Source: Adiantum capillus-veneris (taxonomy: Eukaryota > Streptophyta > Polypodiopsida > Polypodiales > Pteridaceae). From it: a stretch of 64,000 bases of DNA. The stretch covers positions 72,797,176 through 72,861,175 of the forward strand of contig CM043969.1 of assembly GCA_014529385.2 (NCBI GenBank). Reading direction: 5' to 3'. Of the stretch, positions 33,821 to 45,988 are shown in pieces. Position 1 is the first letter of the stretch, and each line of letters opens with the position of its first letter. Position numbers and translations under genes: made by a program. The notes under the pieces are model-generated. The model saw nothing but the letters and a program-made list of their open reading frames with translations, had not been told where the DNA came from and did no database searches.

Positions 33821-34960
33821 ACATGGATCGTGATCCATGTTGGAAAGCCAAATGGACTTTTCTTGATACCATCAGGTTCAGCATGATTAGGTCTTATGGT
33901 ATCAAAATTTTTAGAAATGAACCTCTGGATTGGAAGTCAGGTCAATTATGTCACTTTGCCAGAGTTCGTGCCAATTTTGGGCTTTTGGTATGGTTTTTTG
34001 TATCCAAATTCAATTTTGAAAGGACCACTAGACTCTTTGTGATTCCCTCTAGCTATGGTGCAACTTTTGTATCAAAATGTGTTAGAGGAACATGGATCGC
34101 GATCCATGTACCTTAGTGCCAGAGTGGACTGAAACTTGACTCACAGCTAGTCCTTGGCCTACTGATGCTGGCTATATGGTTTTTGAATATTTTGTTTTTT
34201 TAGGTCAACCCAAAGTCAGTTTTAGGGTATGTTCCAATGGTTTTCCCCATGCTCTGATTTTTGCCCCCTTTGCCCTCTTTTTGAACTTTTCTGATAAGGG
34301 TTCCTTGGGACAAAGTACTTCAAATGTTATCACTTTTCTACCTGCCCAATATCAGCTCAAAATTTCAAAAAGGTACATGGATTGCGATCCATGTTTGGCA
34401 AGATTTTGGACTGATACTTTGTAAGTTTGTGATAAAAGGCCTGTGATGCTATTCTCCAATTCTTTTTGGATTTGATCAACTTTTTCCATGTCAAAAGCAA
34501 GATTTTTTGTCTGCTTTGCGGTTTTTTGCAAACAACTCCTTTTTTGGTATTTTGATCATGTTTTTTCACTTTCTGGCTATGGCTCTTTTTGGAAAAGTTG
34601 TTCCCTTAGTAATCAGGAGTGCACTATTCAAATTTCACTGTCAGATGTCTACCAGGAACATGGATCGCGATCCATGTTGGGAAGCATATGGTCATGATTT
34701 TTGGTTCTGCTAGTTCCCTGCTTCTAGTTGATCCCAATTCTCTTTCCTTTTTGAATTTGGACAAGTAAAGGTTCAATTTTTTTCAAAATTTCTCAATTTC
34801 TATGGTTTTGCTTTGCTCAACCCAATTTCTTGATTTAAATGATCTTTTAGCACTCTATTTTTGACCAAACTCAAGGTTCTAGTGCCTGAGAGCCCGTTCT
34901 AAGCAAAGGAAATAGTTTTAGCACATTTTGCTAGAAAGGTACATGGATTACGATCCATGT
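33821..34960 (-). repeat. Periodic palindrome array in the leader of element C
   Basis: Five copies of ACATGGATCGCGATCCATGT or one/two-base variants lie at 33821-33840, 34090-34109, 34375-34394, 34658-34677 and 34941-34960. Centre spacings are 269, 285, 283 and 283 bases. Intervening sequence shows weak unit-to-unit similarity (for example TCAATTTTGAAAGGACCAC upstream of a copy), so they are old tandem units. A degraded copy at 35835-35853 lies in the LTR. Confidence 0.85.
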
Positions 34961-35482
34961 TGGACAGACAAATTGGAATTTTTTTGAACAATCTGTTTCT
35001 AACAAGCTTGTCTATCCCCTTTTTGAAGGTTTTGTTGGGTTTGCTTCAGTTTTGAAGCTCTGACCATCAATTTTTCAACTTTTCAGAGTTATGGTCTTTG
35101 ACACCAAAATAAGGTTTTGAACAGCTTTTTCCTTGATCCTTTTGGCCCCGAATGATGGTGCAAATTGTTACTTAGCCTGCTCCTATAAACTGAAATAAAT
35201 CCACAAACATAAATGAATTTAGAAGTACAAAAACGACAACGAAGTGTGTGGTGGAACAGTCCTTTTCAAGCATGGGAAAATTAAAGAACAAAATACTCTC
35301 TTGTACTTCACTTACACCTTTCTTTGCTCATAAGGAGTAGCATTGGCTAGTCTCGGACTCCAGTCTCTACTAAGCACTAAACCTACGTCTAGTTGCTTTA
35401 CTATCTATGTGTAAGCGGGATGGGTGTCAAAAGCTTTGCAAGGGATTTTTTTGTTGACTGAGTCACTCACCACCTAATTACC

Positions 35483-35505
35483 GGTTTCCTCGGTAGCGGT
35501 GCCAA
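35483..35505 (-). other. Primer-binding site of element C (Asp tRNA type, degenerate)
   Basis: The minus strand reads TTGGCACCGCTACCGAGGAA, resembling the TGGCGCCGTTGCCGGGGA primer site of Tat/Athila elements. It directly follows CTAACA, a proper LTR 3' end. Confidence 0.6.
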
Positions 35506-36330
35506 TGTTAGCGGGTCATCGCGACGGATGTCTGCAACAATAGCTTTTTGTACTAACATAATGTCAATATGCAAGGAAGCGACTCGGGATGGGGCACGGA
35601 GACTTAATGAGAGTGTCAATCTCACCAAAGTGAACTCAGAGGGCTACTCATACTACAAAAAAAGCAAATCAACCACTTCCTAGTCAGAGAATGAGTATGC
35701 ATCCAATCTCACCGCTCTAGTTCATCATGCCTTTTTGGCATCCAAACAAATTCGGAATGCAACGAAACTTAAGGAGAGGTACTACAACACCTAGGGGCAC
35801 AATACTACCAAGTTCTGCAACCATCTGGGAAGGTACATAAATCACGATCCATAAAAAAAAAAGTGCAGGAAAATGAAGCAGAACTATACGGAAAGGTCCC
35901 CCTCAAGCATAGAAACACTTATCCATGGTCAAAACATTAAAAAAAAACCATTTTAACCTTCAAATCAATGCACTTAGCTCACAAGCAATGCGTCCGGAAC
36001 CACAACAAAATTGAGAATGGTTATACTTAAATTGTAGAGCAAGACACAAGGAACACAATGTGCTATTCGAGAATGAATTTTGATTACCAATCCAAGAGAA
36101 AAGAGGATTACAACTTGTAGCAGCAAGAGGCTCTCACAGTGAACGTTCAAAACTCCTTTGAGCTAATGATATCTTTTTGCCTAAAACTAAGGGTTTTGAC
36201 TTAAAAGCTAAAGGAACTTTCCCACGGCCATTCGGCCACTTACAAGGGGTGTAGACTCAGAGAGGCTGAGAGGGTATGCCAAAATATATTACAATACAAA
36301 TCTTCATTAGCTGAATTACACCGCTTCGTT
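35506..36330 (-). mobile_element. 5' LTR of element C (upper limit uncertain)
   Basis: The lower boundary is set by CA next to the primer site. The segment contains a degraded palindrome (35835-35853) and a TCGCGA near 35520, like the D LTR. No second LTR copy is in the window to fix the start. Confidence 0.4.
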
Positions 36331-36472
36331 CAAAAAAATGAGCGAGTATTACAGGGTTTGGTGTACATCCGCCCGTTATGTGCCACTCCGCTGTGTCCAC
36401 CAAACAGGAGCATCAAAACATCCAGAGTATCCAATCCTAAGGTAGATCTTGAAGTTGCCAAAATGACTAGAC

Positions 36473-37246
36473 TTACCTGCCACATAAGCTCATCATTGAA
36501 GGAAATAAGTCCCACCAAATCTTATTTGCACTACAAACCTCCCGTGCATCATGCATACTCTTGTTTCCTGCAACTCGATATAGCATTCCAACAAAATCTT
36601 CTCTCTCACTCATACATCTTCGTATGTCAACAATAGTACTATCCACATTAAGTCGATTAAGTAATCTTTCCAAAAATTCTTGTGTTCTCTTCTCTCTAAA
36701 TGATGGACTAAATATTTTGAATGCATTAAACACTCAAAGATTCTCAAATCGTCGATTAAGAGCATCCAAATATTTTGCACATATGACTTTTCTATAAAAA
36801 TGCATTCTTGAAGAGATCCAATATCTTTTGCACTTTCTTTGGGCGACGTATTCAAGTCCAAGTTTGCGGCATCTTCATTCTCAGCATCTTGGTTCTTCTC
36901 ATCTTTGTTCTCAACATCTTCTTCGTCACACTCGCCTGTTTTTCGTTGTCTTTTCCCCCTTCTTATCTTTGGAAATAGGCTTAAACTTCAAAACGTGGCT
37001 ATGAGACTTCCCACTTGCATCTGCATAAACCAATTTATCCTCTTTTGCCATTCCTAAAAAAGTTGACAAATAATTTGATTCAACACCAAAGTTATTAGCA
37101 TCGCTAGTAAGATATCTTCTAATGAGCTTTTCAAACATTAAATCAATCAAAACACCAACATTGGTAACATCCATCTCTTGCCTTGCCTGATTTTGGGTGG
37201 GTCCGAAAGTGAAGCTCCTTTTTGTTAGCCAATCTCCGCACGCCAA
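36473..37246 (-). pseudogene. hAT-like transposase fragment (tentative)
   Basis: 37246-36926 is open, with TNVGVLIDLMFEKLIRRYL and YADASGKSHSHVLKF. Around 36780-36700 the minus strand reads AKYLDALNRRFENL then VFNAFKIFSPSF, similar to the region near the C-terminal dimerisation part of hAT/ZMYM-type transposases (DxLxxRF..L.VFxAxxIFxP). The frame breaks near 36920 and 36730. The family match is weak. Confidence 0.3.
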
Positions 37247-37568
37247 CTAGGATCCTTGTGGTATACCTTGTGCAAGGGTATTCCCACATAGAGGGGGGTA
37301 ATTCTAATAAATCACCCCTCCTCCCTTCAATACCTTGAGCCAAAGTAGGTGCGGGTAGGATTTTCTTAAACGTGTGCATGTATGTAAGTGCATGGGATGA
37401 TATATTTATGCATATGTCATTCATTTCTTGTCTATCCAACCTTTCAGACTCTAGAACATTTGAAATAACAAAGATCAGGGCCCTCTTCAAACCACTTCAA
37501 TGTCTTGAACCCTATTGTTATATGAAAATTGGAGGTGAAGCATGATTTTGATGATATCGGTGATGCTA

Positions 37569-37908
37569 GCACAAGAAATTTTGGATAGATTCTCACAATA
37601 ATTCCCACATTGTGGCACTGCATACCTAGCTAGGTATGATTGGGGTAGGGACCCACTCCATACCTAGCTAGGTACGATTGGGGGCAGGGTCCCTGCCCCA
37701 ATCTTACCTAGCTAGGTATGCAGTGCCTCTCGAGCATAAGCTCATGCCCCCCCAACCACCGGGCTGGCGGTCCCCTGCCCCCAATCATACCTAGCTAGGT
37801 ATGCAGTGCCTCTCTCACAGAAGCTCATGATGTTATGCATTGCATGAAAAACACTTAAAAAGACTCCGTTATCCTACATGAGAAAATTTCTAAATCTTCT
37901 TGTGTAGG
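37569..37908. mobile_element. Foldback MITE, copy 1
   Basis: Ends CACAAGAAATTTTGG and CTAAATCTTCTTGTG, flanked by TAG on both sides (possible 3-bp target duplication). It contains four copies of TACCTAGCTAGGTA at 37623, 37661, 37705 and 37788, forming nested hairpins with GGGGGCAGGG/CCCTGCCCC arms. Confidence 0.65.
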
Positions 37909-38487
37909 CAGCAAATGCACTCCAATTGCATGATGGCGAATCTGCCTAGAACGAAGATGAGCTCAAATACACCCATCGTTGAGTGAGTAAAGCATACATT
38001 GCTCATACATCGTCCGCACTTGCAAACTCTCCATAGTATTGCTACCTCAAATGCTGCATGGTCTGCATCATCAAATCATGAAAATGCAACAAGTTGATTT
38101 GGCTCCTGTAGGAATTGTGGCATATCCCCTATAAAGAGAGCGCCCACGTAAGATTTATGAAGGCTTGAGACTCTAGGTGCTAGGCATGGTAATCAACATC
38201 AACGTCTACTGTTTTATTGAAACCTGCACACTTGGTCGAGTGGTCACTGGTTTGTCATCAAAGGACCACTCTCTCTTCTATATGATGTAAGTTTTCAATT
38301 GAATCAATTCGACTTTAAGTGCTCATATTGCTTGACACCCTTGACTTTCCAAATTCCAACTCGATGACCCTTCCAAATTGTCATCTTAGGAATTTTTATA
38401 CTTTTGCAATGTTTTTTTTTTTTTTGGGGGGGGATTGGGGAGAGAGAGACACACACAAAGACAAAGTATATATCTCAAGTTCTTAAC

Positions 38488-38748
38488 TATATCACAAGAA
38501 GTTTTTCCCACGTTGTGACTTATCTCAACATCATGAGCTTTTGTGAGGGAAGCACTGCATACCTAGCTAGGTACGATTGGGGGCAGGGGACTGCTAGCCC
38601 AGTGGGTGGTCCCTTGCCCCCAATCGTACCTAGCTAGGTCTACGGTGCCTCTCGAGCAGAAGCTCATGATGTTATGCATCGTATGAAAAACACTAAAAAA
38701 GCCTCCGTTTTCCTACATGAGAAAAATTCTAAATCTTCTTGTGATATC
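38488..38748. mobile_element. Foldback MITE, copy 2
   Basis: Terminal inverted repeats TATCACAAGAAG and CTTCTTGTGATA. Inside, arms 38527-38590 and 38610-38673 pair over 64 bases with few mismatches around a 19-base loop, including ATCATGAGCTT, TACCTAGCTAGGTA and ATTGGGGGCAGGG. The sequence right of the hairpin (GAAAAACACTAAAAAAGNCTCCGTT) is shared by all three copies. Confidence 0.7.
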
Positions 38749-39234
38749 CAATGCACCTTGGAGGCCCCTATCATGTGGCATAAGAAGAGGAATTGGAGGG
38801 GGAGTGGAGGCCACGACAAAAGAAGAAAGAGAGGGAGGCCTTGGCATGGAGAGGATGGAGTCTCTCTCCACAAGAGGAGCTCCGTCCTTCCCTCCCCCAA
38901 TAGGCTTTCAAATTCAAAGTCGACAAAGCCTTTATCCAAAGATAAAGTTTTGGGCACTCCATGCTTCAAGTTTCAAAGGTCTTACGTCTCTATGTGTGAT
39001 CAGAATATTCGATTTCAAGGAGCGTAAAGAGGGGAGATACGAGTTTGCATAAGCTAGTAGGTGGACACGTTTCAAAAGGTAACGAGTTGGAGTTGTGTGT
39101 GCACACCCACAACATTGGATGTGTCAACATTTGATGAGGTGTATGTGGGTGACTCACTTTTGCAGTAGCGTCCCAAATAATCTATCCATCTTTGATTTGT
39201 GCATTGCATGCTGACTAGGCTAGTTTCACTTCTC

Positions 39235-39412
39235 ACAATAATTCCCACATTGTGACTTACCTCAACATCATGAGCTTCTCTGAAGAAGGCACCGCCGCTA
39301 GGTATGTGGTGCCTCTCGCGAGCAGAAGCTCATGATGTTATGCATTGCATGAAAAATGCTGAAAAAGACTCCGTTTTCCTACACGAAAAAATTTCTAAAT
39401 CTTCTTGTGTCT
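39235..39412. mobile_element. Foldback MITE, copy 3, hairpin centre deleted
   Basis: It shares the left flank (TTCTCACAATAATTCCCACA), the arms AACATCATGAGCTTCT and AGAAGCTCATGATGTT, and the right end AAATCTTCTTGTG, but most of the GC-rich hairpin centre is lost. Confidence 0.6.
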
Positions 39413-40343
39413 TCTGTTGGAAGCTGAGGTTGACAAGAAGACTCAAGTCTTGTTTCTAGAATTATTCCTTCCCTCTACAAGAACATACCTAGACTACATT
39501 GAATTGTCTCTACGAGAACATGCCGATTTTGGACCTTGGTTCGGTATCAAACCAAACTTTTGACTTGATTTTACAAAGGGCGGTAAAAGGTTGAGAGAGA
39601 GAGAGAGAGAGATTGCAATGTGCATGTCTCTACGCAAGCAAGACAGGTTGAGATGCATCTTTTGCAAATTCATCGATTGAAGTGATGATGGGTTGGGTCA
39701 AAAGAGTGCTCCACCTCCATTAGGACCATGGTGCTTTCCAGAAAATAACGTTTTTGAAAAGGCATCATTATGAAGGTTTGCAAAATGAAAGTGATGACCA
39801 CAACCCATGAGCTTTGATCCACTTTGTAAGATGTCTTATCCAATGATTGTTCATGATCTTAAGTAGAATGATCTCTTCTTGTGAAGGTCAAAGCAAGATC
39901 AAATCAGTCGTCGCAATTGATCAAAGGCCGAAGGGGAGAGCGAGTACACTCCCCCCTCTCTCTCTCCATCCCTCCCTACAATCATGCCACTTAAACATTC
40001 GATAACGCCACTTAAGAGCAAGAGGAAAAGAAACCATTCTACCTACAATTTAAGAAAATTATGTAAAAATGTGAAAATAGGTCAAAAGTGGTGGTGGTGG
40101 TGGTTTACATAAGCCCAAAACCAATCATACAAAGACACTTTGCACATCCTTGTATACACTTTCACATGGTAAAAATATCCTCTTTTTTTTTTGGCAGTAC
40201 TCTCTCAACTGAGAGAGTTAGATATATTAACCTATACCTCAAAAGTGGATGTACAAACATGGATCATCTCCTATTCCATCAAAACAAACTAGTATATGAC
40301 CCGTGCGTTGCTGCGGTCAAGAAAAGCATGGTTATTGGATCTC

Positions 40344-40345
<2 letters not shown>
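39413..40345. other. Unassigned spacer
   Basis: No gene or large repeat. A short (GA)n at 39594-39612 and a GTGGTGGTGG run near 40089 are the only features. Confidence 0.35.
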
Positions 40346-40408
<63 letters not shown>

Positions 40409-40409
40409 A
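40346..40409. repeat. (CT)n(CA)n microsatellite
   Basis: CT tract to 40384 joined directly to a CA tract. Confidence 0.97.
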
Positions 40410-40502
40410 CCATATAAAGGTAGGTGTGTGTATATCTACGTGCCCACATGTGAGGAGAATGAATTTGTAGTCCTTGGAATCACTCTAGGAAGATAACAAT
40501 GC

Positions 40503-40550
<48 letters not shown>

Positions 40551-40560
40551 TACACACACA
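40503..40560. repeat. (CT)n(CA)n microsatellite
   Basis: Same order of tracts as at 40346, about 100 bases downstream. Confidence 0.97.
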
Positions 40561-40607
40561 TACCAATGTCCCTTTTTGGATTGTTCCTATGTTGTTTAAA
40601 ATTATGT

Positions 40608-40611
<4 letters not shown>

Positions 40612-40699
<88 letters not shown>

Positions 40700-40733
40700 C
40701 ACGCACGCACGCACGCACACACACACACACACT
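40612..40733. repeat. Long (CT)n(CA)n(CGCA)n microsatellite
   Basis: A CT tract of about 67 bases, then CA, four GCAC units, then CA. The right end abuts the start of the 2.3-kb segmental duplication. Confidence 0.97.
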
Positions 40734-43078
40734 TGGTCACAGCATCTGACCATGATTGCTAGTTCTAGTTACAACTCACACACACACTTAGTCACTTTAT
40801 ATAACAATAAATTGTTGCATCCAACTACATACACACATACCTTTTGGCAATGCATTTTACTATGGCTCTTGTAAATAAACTCTAGGTTTGCCACTGCATT
40901 GGGTTGTGGTTGCTCTAGCACCTCATCTGGAGGGTGTTGTTGACTATGCTCTAAATCACTGTAACATCCAACTACATGAACTCGAGTTGAAACTTGAGTT
41001 GTTGCCTTATGGGAGATTACCTTGTGCTTTACTATACAACTCCTAGCTTTTTTAGGCGGATTACAGTGGGTAAATTAGAGCTATCCGCCATAAATATATA
41101 TTTTTATCCAAAAAAAACCCCCCGCACCCATGATTGGGTTACCTTGTGGGTACAACCCCCTAATATATCTCTTACCAAGTTTAGTTAGAGCCCATTCTTT
41201 GGCCTCTTACTTGAGCGGATTCGGATTCGATTGGTCTTACTAGGTTTTTATCATTCTGTCGTGGCACTCATAGTGCCTCACAACCTTGTTATGACCTCGC
41301 TAATGAGGGGTTGATTGGCACAGATTCTTTGCCTTTCTCTCATAGAATGAGTCTTAGCAAAAGAATATGGTATGAGAACCTAGGTACAGATTTTAACACA
41401 TCAGTAAAGGGTCTTTTTGCTTCTTGCATGGTACTGACTACATACGTACTTAGTTTTTTGCTACTATACTAAAAAATGGCATCAAATCTGACATACATAT
41501 GGATACTGTTTTGGTTTTTGATACTGATGGTGAGTGTAAGGTTAAAAGCCTGGTGGTGATGCTGGTTATGCTACCATGGAATATTTCTAAACATTCTGGC
41601 TTTTGTACAAAAGCCTTTTCTGACCCTTTTTTGGTGCTGGACTAAACCGGATTTTGCTGAATTGACATTAATTTTTGTCAGCATTAATAACTACTACAGT
41701 ACTTGGGGTGTAATTTTTTTAAAAGAGGAATCATGCTCACTACCTTCTAAGAGGTTTACTGTTTTTTTTTTTTTAACTGGATAAAAGAATGGATCTAATA
41801 TTTGACGATCCAACTGCTACTTTGGTACCAAGAATGATTTCGTTATGGTACAACCAGAGATTAATGAGTAATTTCCTAATTTGCCTATTGCAGATTAGGA
41901 AATTACTCATTAATCTCTGGTTGTTGTTAGATGGCCTAAATCGGGGCTCGTTTTTTAGGGGTCTCAAGGGGCTTAAGGTATTATCATGCTCACTGTGATT
42001 TGATCTATATATGTGCTTCAATAGCAGGTTTTGTCTTCTGGCTATGTATGGATGAGAGATTTGGTCTATAGCTCATTTTTCTGGTCTTTTAATCCTGGTC
42101 TCTACATATGAACTTATTTCCTGGACTTCTAATCCTGGCCTCTGGCTGCTGCTGGTGTGGTCTATTTTTTGGGACTTGATTCTATCCTAGGTGAATTTGG
42201 AGTTGAATTTAGAGTTGAATTTGGCTAATCCTAGGTGATTTTGGCTTAATTCATTGCCATACTGGCTTAACAAAACTTTTTTTACTGACCTTTTTTGAGG
42301 TGGCGTGTATGTTTTTTTGGCTGGCTCTGGCTGATATTTCTCTCGCTCTAGCTAGTACTTCTCTGGCTCTGGCTGGTACTTCTTTGGGTTGATAGCTCAG
42401 CTAATTTCAAAGGGATTTATTTATGGAATATGGCGTAGTATTGATGAATGTGCTTAACCTGTTCTAGACTATGGGATGACTCAATAACTTCTGGTTCTTA
42501 ATATCTGGCCTTAAAAAATTGGTCGAGTGATAATCCTAGTTGATTCTGGCTTTGACGAGCTCGACCTCGGAACATATAATTTTTCTAAAAAATGAAATTA
42601 CATAACTGAGCATTGCATACAAGCTTTTTTGGTGAAAGAAGTACATACAATGATATGGATCAATCAACAATATTTATATTAAATGGTTATTATAGAGAAG
42701 TTAAAATATATGGAGTAACTCTAGCAAGAATATGATGGTTAAAAATCCTTGAGACTTTAAAATGCAGTAGCTAGTCAAATTTTTTAAAGTTTGACATGGA
42801 TAACAAATGATAGATTCTTTGGAGCCTTCCATACATAGCCAAGTCTAACATTTCTGTTGTCTTGACTATATGGATGCAGGTGAGAACTCTATCTTGGCTT
42901 AAAAAGGTTTAGCTTGCTACAATCCGACTTTGGAAACACTTGATGATTCAATTGGGATAGTTCTGATACCTTTGTATAAACTCATTTGAAATGATACTTC
43001 ATTCTTATTATGCTGTACAATTATGAATCAAAGAATGAGTTGTTTTGGTACTAATATTTGCCTAGACATCTATAGCCA
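40731..43078 (+). repeat. Segmental duplication, copy 1
   Basis: Begins ACTTGGTCACAGCATCTGAC and ends CTAGACATCTATAGCC. It matches 43732-45836 in direct orientation. Relative to copy 2 it lacks about 290 bases near 41354 and keeps about 480 bases (42565-43048) that copy 2 lost. No coding content was recognised. Confidence 0.85.
41851..41923. repeat. Perfect 30-bp inverted repeat
   Basis: Arms 41851-41880 and 41894-41923 are exact reverse complements with a 13-base loop. The paralogue at 45129 has only the right arm; its left side is unrelated sequence. Confidence 0.95.
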
Positions 43079-43132
43079 GTCGTCTTTTGAATGTCTTGTT
43101 CCTTGGTGTGTATTTATAGAAGTAAAACAGCT

Positions 43133-43160
<28 letters not shown>
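43133..43160. repeat. (AC)14 microsatellite
   Basis: Short perfect tract just past the end of duplication copy 1. Confidence 0.95.
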
Positions 43161-43163
<3 letters not shown>

Positions 43164-43731
43164 AACACCAGGCCCTCCCAGGCAACTGGGTGGACCGGGA
43201 CGTTGGCTTTGGATACTTCTTTTCTATAGGCTTGGATTGACCCACTGTCTATAAATCCTTCATTGGTTGACAGGTGTTAGGTGGTCTTTTCGGGCTCAAT
43301 CGATTTTGAATAGCAGGTAAATCCAATTCTACTCACCTATGCTTAAGCAAATTCTATTTTGACAATTACAGGAACATGCTACCTATTACACATATGATGA
43401 TTTTTTGGAACAAGAGGACAAGCTTGGCATATATCATCCAAAGGCTACTCAATGACAACCATACTTTTCCAAACTGGCTGACAAAGCCTTAAAACTCCTA
43501 CAGGAGTAATGTCTTCCTTGAAGATGATAGGAGTAATGTCTTCCTTGAAGATGATATCTGATATTCTATTAGTACAAACAATTCTACCCTTTTCAGGGAC
43601 ATTCCAACTTGGCACTTCTATGCTAAAGACTTTTGTTTAACTCATCTTATGATGAGGTAGTAGGCCCATACACAATGAGCCTACCGTTGAAACCCATTGT
43701 GTATGGCGCCTGGGTTAGGGCGGGTACACAC

Positions 43732-45836
43732 ACACTTGGTCACAACATCTGACCATGATTGCTAGTTCTAGTTACAACTCACACTCACACACACTCACAC
43801 ACTTAGTCACTTTATCTAACAATAAACTGTTGCATCCAACTAAATACACACATACCTTTTGGCAATGCATTTTACTATGGCTCTTGTAAATAAACTTTGG
43901 GTTTGCGGCTGTGGTTGCTCTAGCACCTCATATGGAGGGTGTTGTTGACTATGCTCTGAATCATTATAACATCCAACTACATGAACTCGAGTTGAAACTT
44001 GAGTTGTTGCCTTATGGGAGATTACCTTGTGCTTTACTATACAACTCCTAGATTTTTTAGGCGGATTATAGTGGGTAAATTAGAGCTATTGACCATAAAT
44101 ATATATTTTTATCCAAAAAAACCCCCCCGCACCCATGATTGGATTACCTTGTGGGTACAACCCCCTAATATATCTCTTTCCAAGTTTAGTTAGAGCCCAT
44201 TCTTTAGCCTCTTACCTGGGCGGATTTGGATTTGATTGGTTTTACTAGGTTTTTATCACTTTGTCGTGGCAGTCATAGTGCGTCACGACCTTGTTCTGAT
44301 GACCTCGCGTAATGAGGGGTTGCTTGGCACGGATTCTTTGCCTTCCTCTCATAGAACGAGTCTTATCTGTAAAACCTCTTACACTCATATTGAGAAAGAT
44401 CGATGCTAGGTTGTTGCGGCACCTCCACAACTGAGTACTTTTGGAGATCTTCCCAGCCTCTTTCACTTAGACTTGGTCTCCCCTGGCACTTAGGAGAAAA
44501 TCTTGGGATTGCGTCTGCTCACAGGTTTTATATATATTTTTATCTCAATGCTTAAATTAAACCCTTGCTCTGCTGGGTGATTATAAACAGGTTTTTTTCT
44601 TGACATTTAGATTATTGAAAGCACTGCTCATTTGGAATTTTCATTAGCAAAAGAATATGGTATGAGAACCTAGGTACATATTTTCACACATCAGTACAGG
44701 GTCTTTTGCTTCTTGCATGGTACTGACTACATACGTACTTAGTTTTTTGCTACTGTACTAAAAAATGGCATCAAACCTGACATACATGTGGATATTGTTC
44801 TGGTTTTTGATACTGATGGTGAGTATCATGTTAAAAGCCTGGTGGTGATGCTGCCATGGAATATTTGTAAACATTCTAGATTTTGTACAAAGACCTTTTG
44901 TAACCCTATTTTGGTGCTTGACTAAACGGGATTTTGTTGAACTGACATTGATTTTTGTTAGCATTAATAACTACTGCAGTACTTGGGGTGTAATTTTTTT
45001 AAAGAGGAATCATGCTCACTACCTTTGTCTAAGAGGTTTACTGTTTTTTTTTTAAATCTGGATAAAAGAATGGATCTAATATTTGACGATCCAACTGCTA
45101 CTTTGGTACCAAGAATGATTTCGTTATGGTACTCAATGTGTGCTGATAGGTAAATATGCCTATTGCAGATTAGGAAATTACTCATTAACCTCTGGTTCTT
45201 GTTAGCTGGCCTAAATCGGGGCTCGTTTTTTAGGGGTCTTAAGGGGCTTAAGGTATTATCATGCTCACTGTGATTTGATCTATATATGTGCTTCAATAGC
45301 AGGTTTTCTCTGCTGGCTATGTATGGATGAGAGATCCAGTCTATAGCTCATTTTTCTGGTCTTTTAATCCTGGTCTCTACATATGAACTTATTTGCTGGA
45401 CTTCTAATCCTGGCCTCTGGCTGCTGCTGGTGTGGTCTATTTTTTGGGACTTGATTCTATCTTGGGTGAATTTGGCTAATCCTAGGTGATTTTGGCTTAA
45501 TTCATTGCCATACTGGCTTAACAAAACTTTTTTACTGACTTGGATTTTTTGAGGTGGCCTGTATGTTTTTTTGGCTTGCTCTGGCTGTATTTCTGGCTGA
45601 TATTTCCTTGGCTCTAGCTGGTACTTCTCTGGGTTGATAGTTCATCTAATTTCAAAGTGATTTATTTATGGAATATGGCGTAGTATTGATGAATGTGCAT
45701 AACGTGTTGTAGACTATGGGATGACTCAGTAACTTCTGGCTCTTAATATCTGGCCTTAAAAATTTGGTCGAGTGATAATCCTAGTTGATTCTGGATTTGT
45801 TTGTGTACTAATCTTTGCCTAGACATCTATAGCCAA
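43732..45836 (+). repeat. Segmental duplication, copy 2
   Basis: Matches 40731-43078. It contains about 290 extra bases at 44357-44643, and ends with the same CTAGACATCTATAGCC, followed shortly by a (TG)n(AG)n tract. Confidence 0.85.
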
Positions 45837-45889
45837 AATTTGCACGTGCTCAACAAATAGAAATTGCACGTTGATGGCTTCACCTAAAC

Positions 45890-45890
<1 letters not shown>

Positions 45891-45986
<96 letters not shown>
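45891..45986. repeat. (TG)n(AG)n microsatellite
   Basis: About 57 bases of TG then 36 of AG. Confidence 0.97.

Positions 45987-45988
<2 letters not shown>

Larger units (their letters stand above)
31034..36330 (-). mobile_element. Tat/Athila-like Ty3/gypsy element C, 3' truncated
   Basis: On the minus strand: LTR, Asp-type primer site, long leader with palindromes, a pre-gag domain, and gag up to just before the second zinc knuckle. Protease, RT and integrase are absent. It aligns in order and motif with element D at 51.6-56.6 kb. The upper LTR limit near 36330 is an estimate. Confidence 0.65.

Noticed and set aside
33821-34960. CRISPR-like regular repeats
   Set aside because: Repeats are 20-bp palindromes at about 284-base intervals with related, not unique, intervening sequence, inside a retrotransposon leader. 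No cas genes.
36839-37057. Ser/Phe-rich plus-strand frame resembling a secreted peptide
   Set aside because: It is the complement of a Lys/Glu-rich minus-strand segment that reads like a decayed transposase.
41773-42021. Near-identical peptides on both strands (RLMSNFLI and RKLLINLW)
   Set aside because: Produced by the 30-bp inverted repeat; no evidence of coding.
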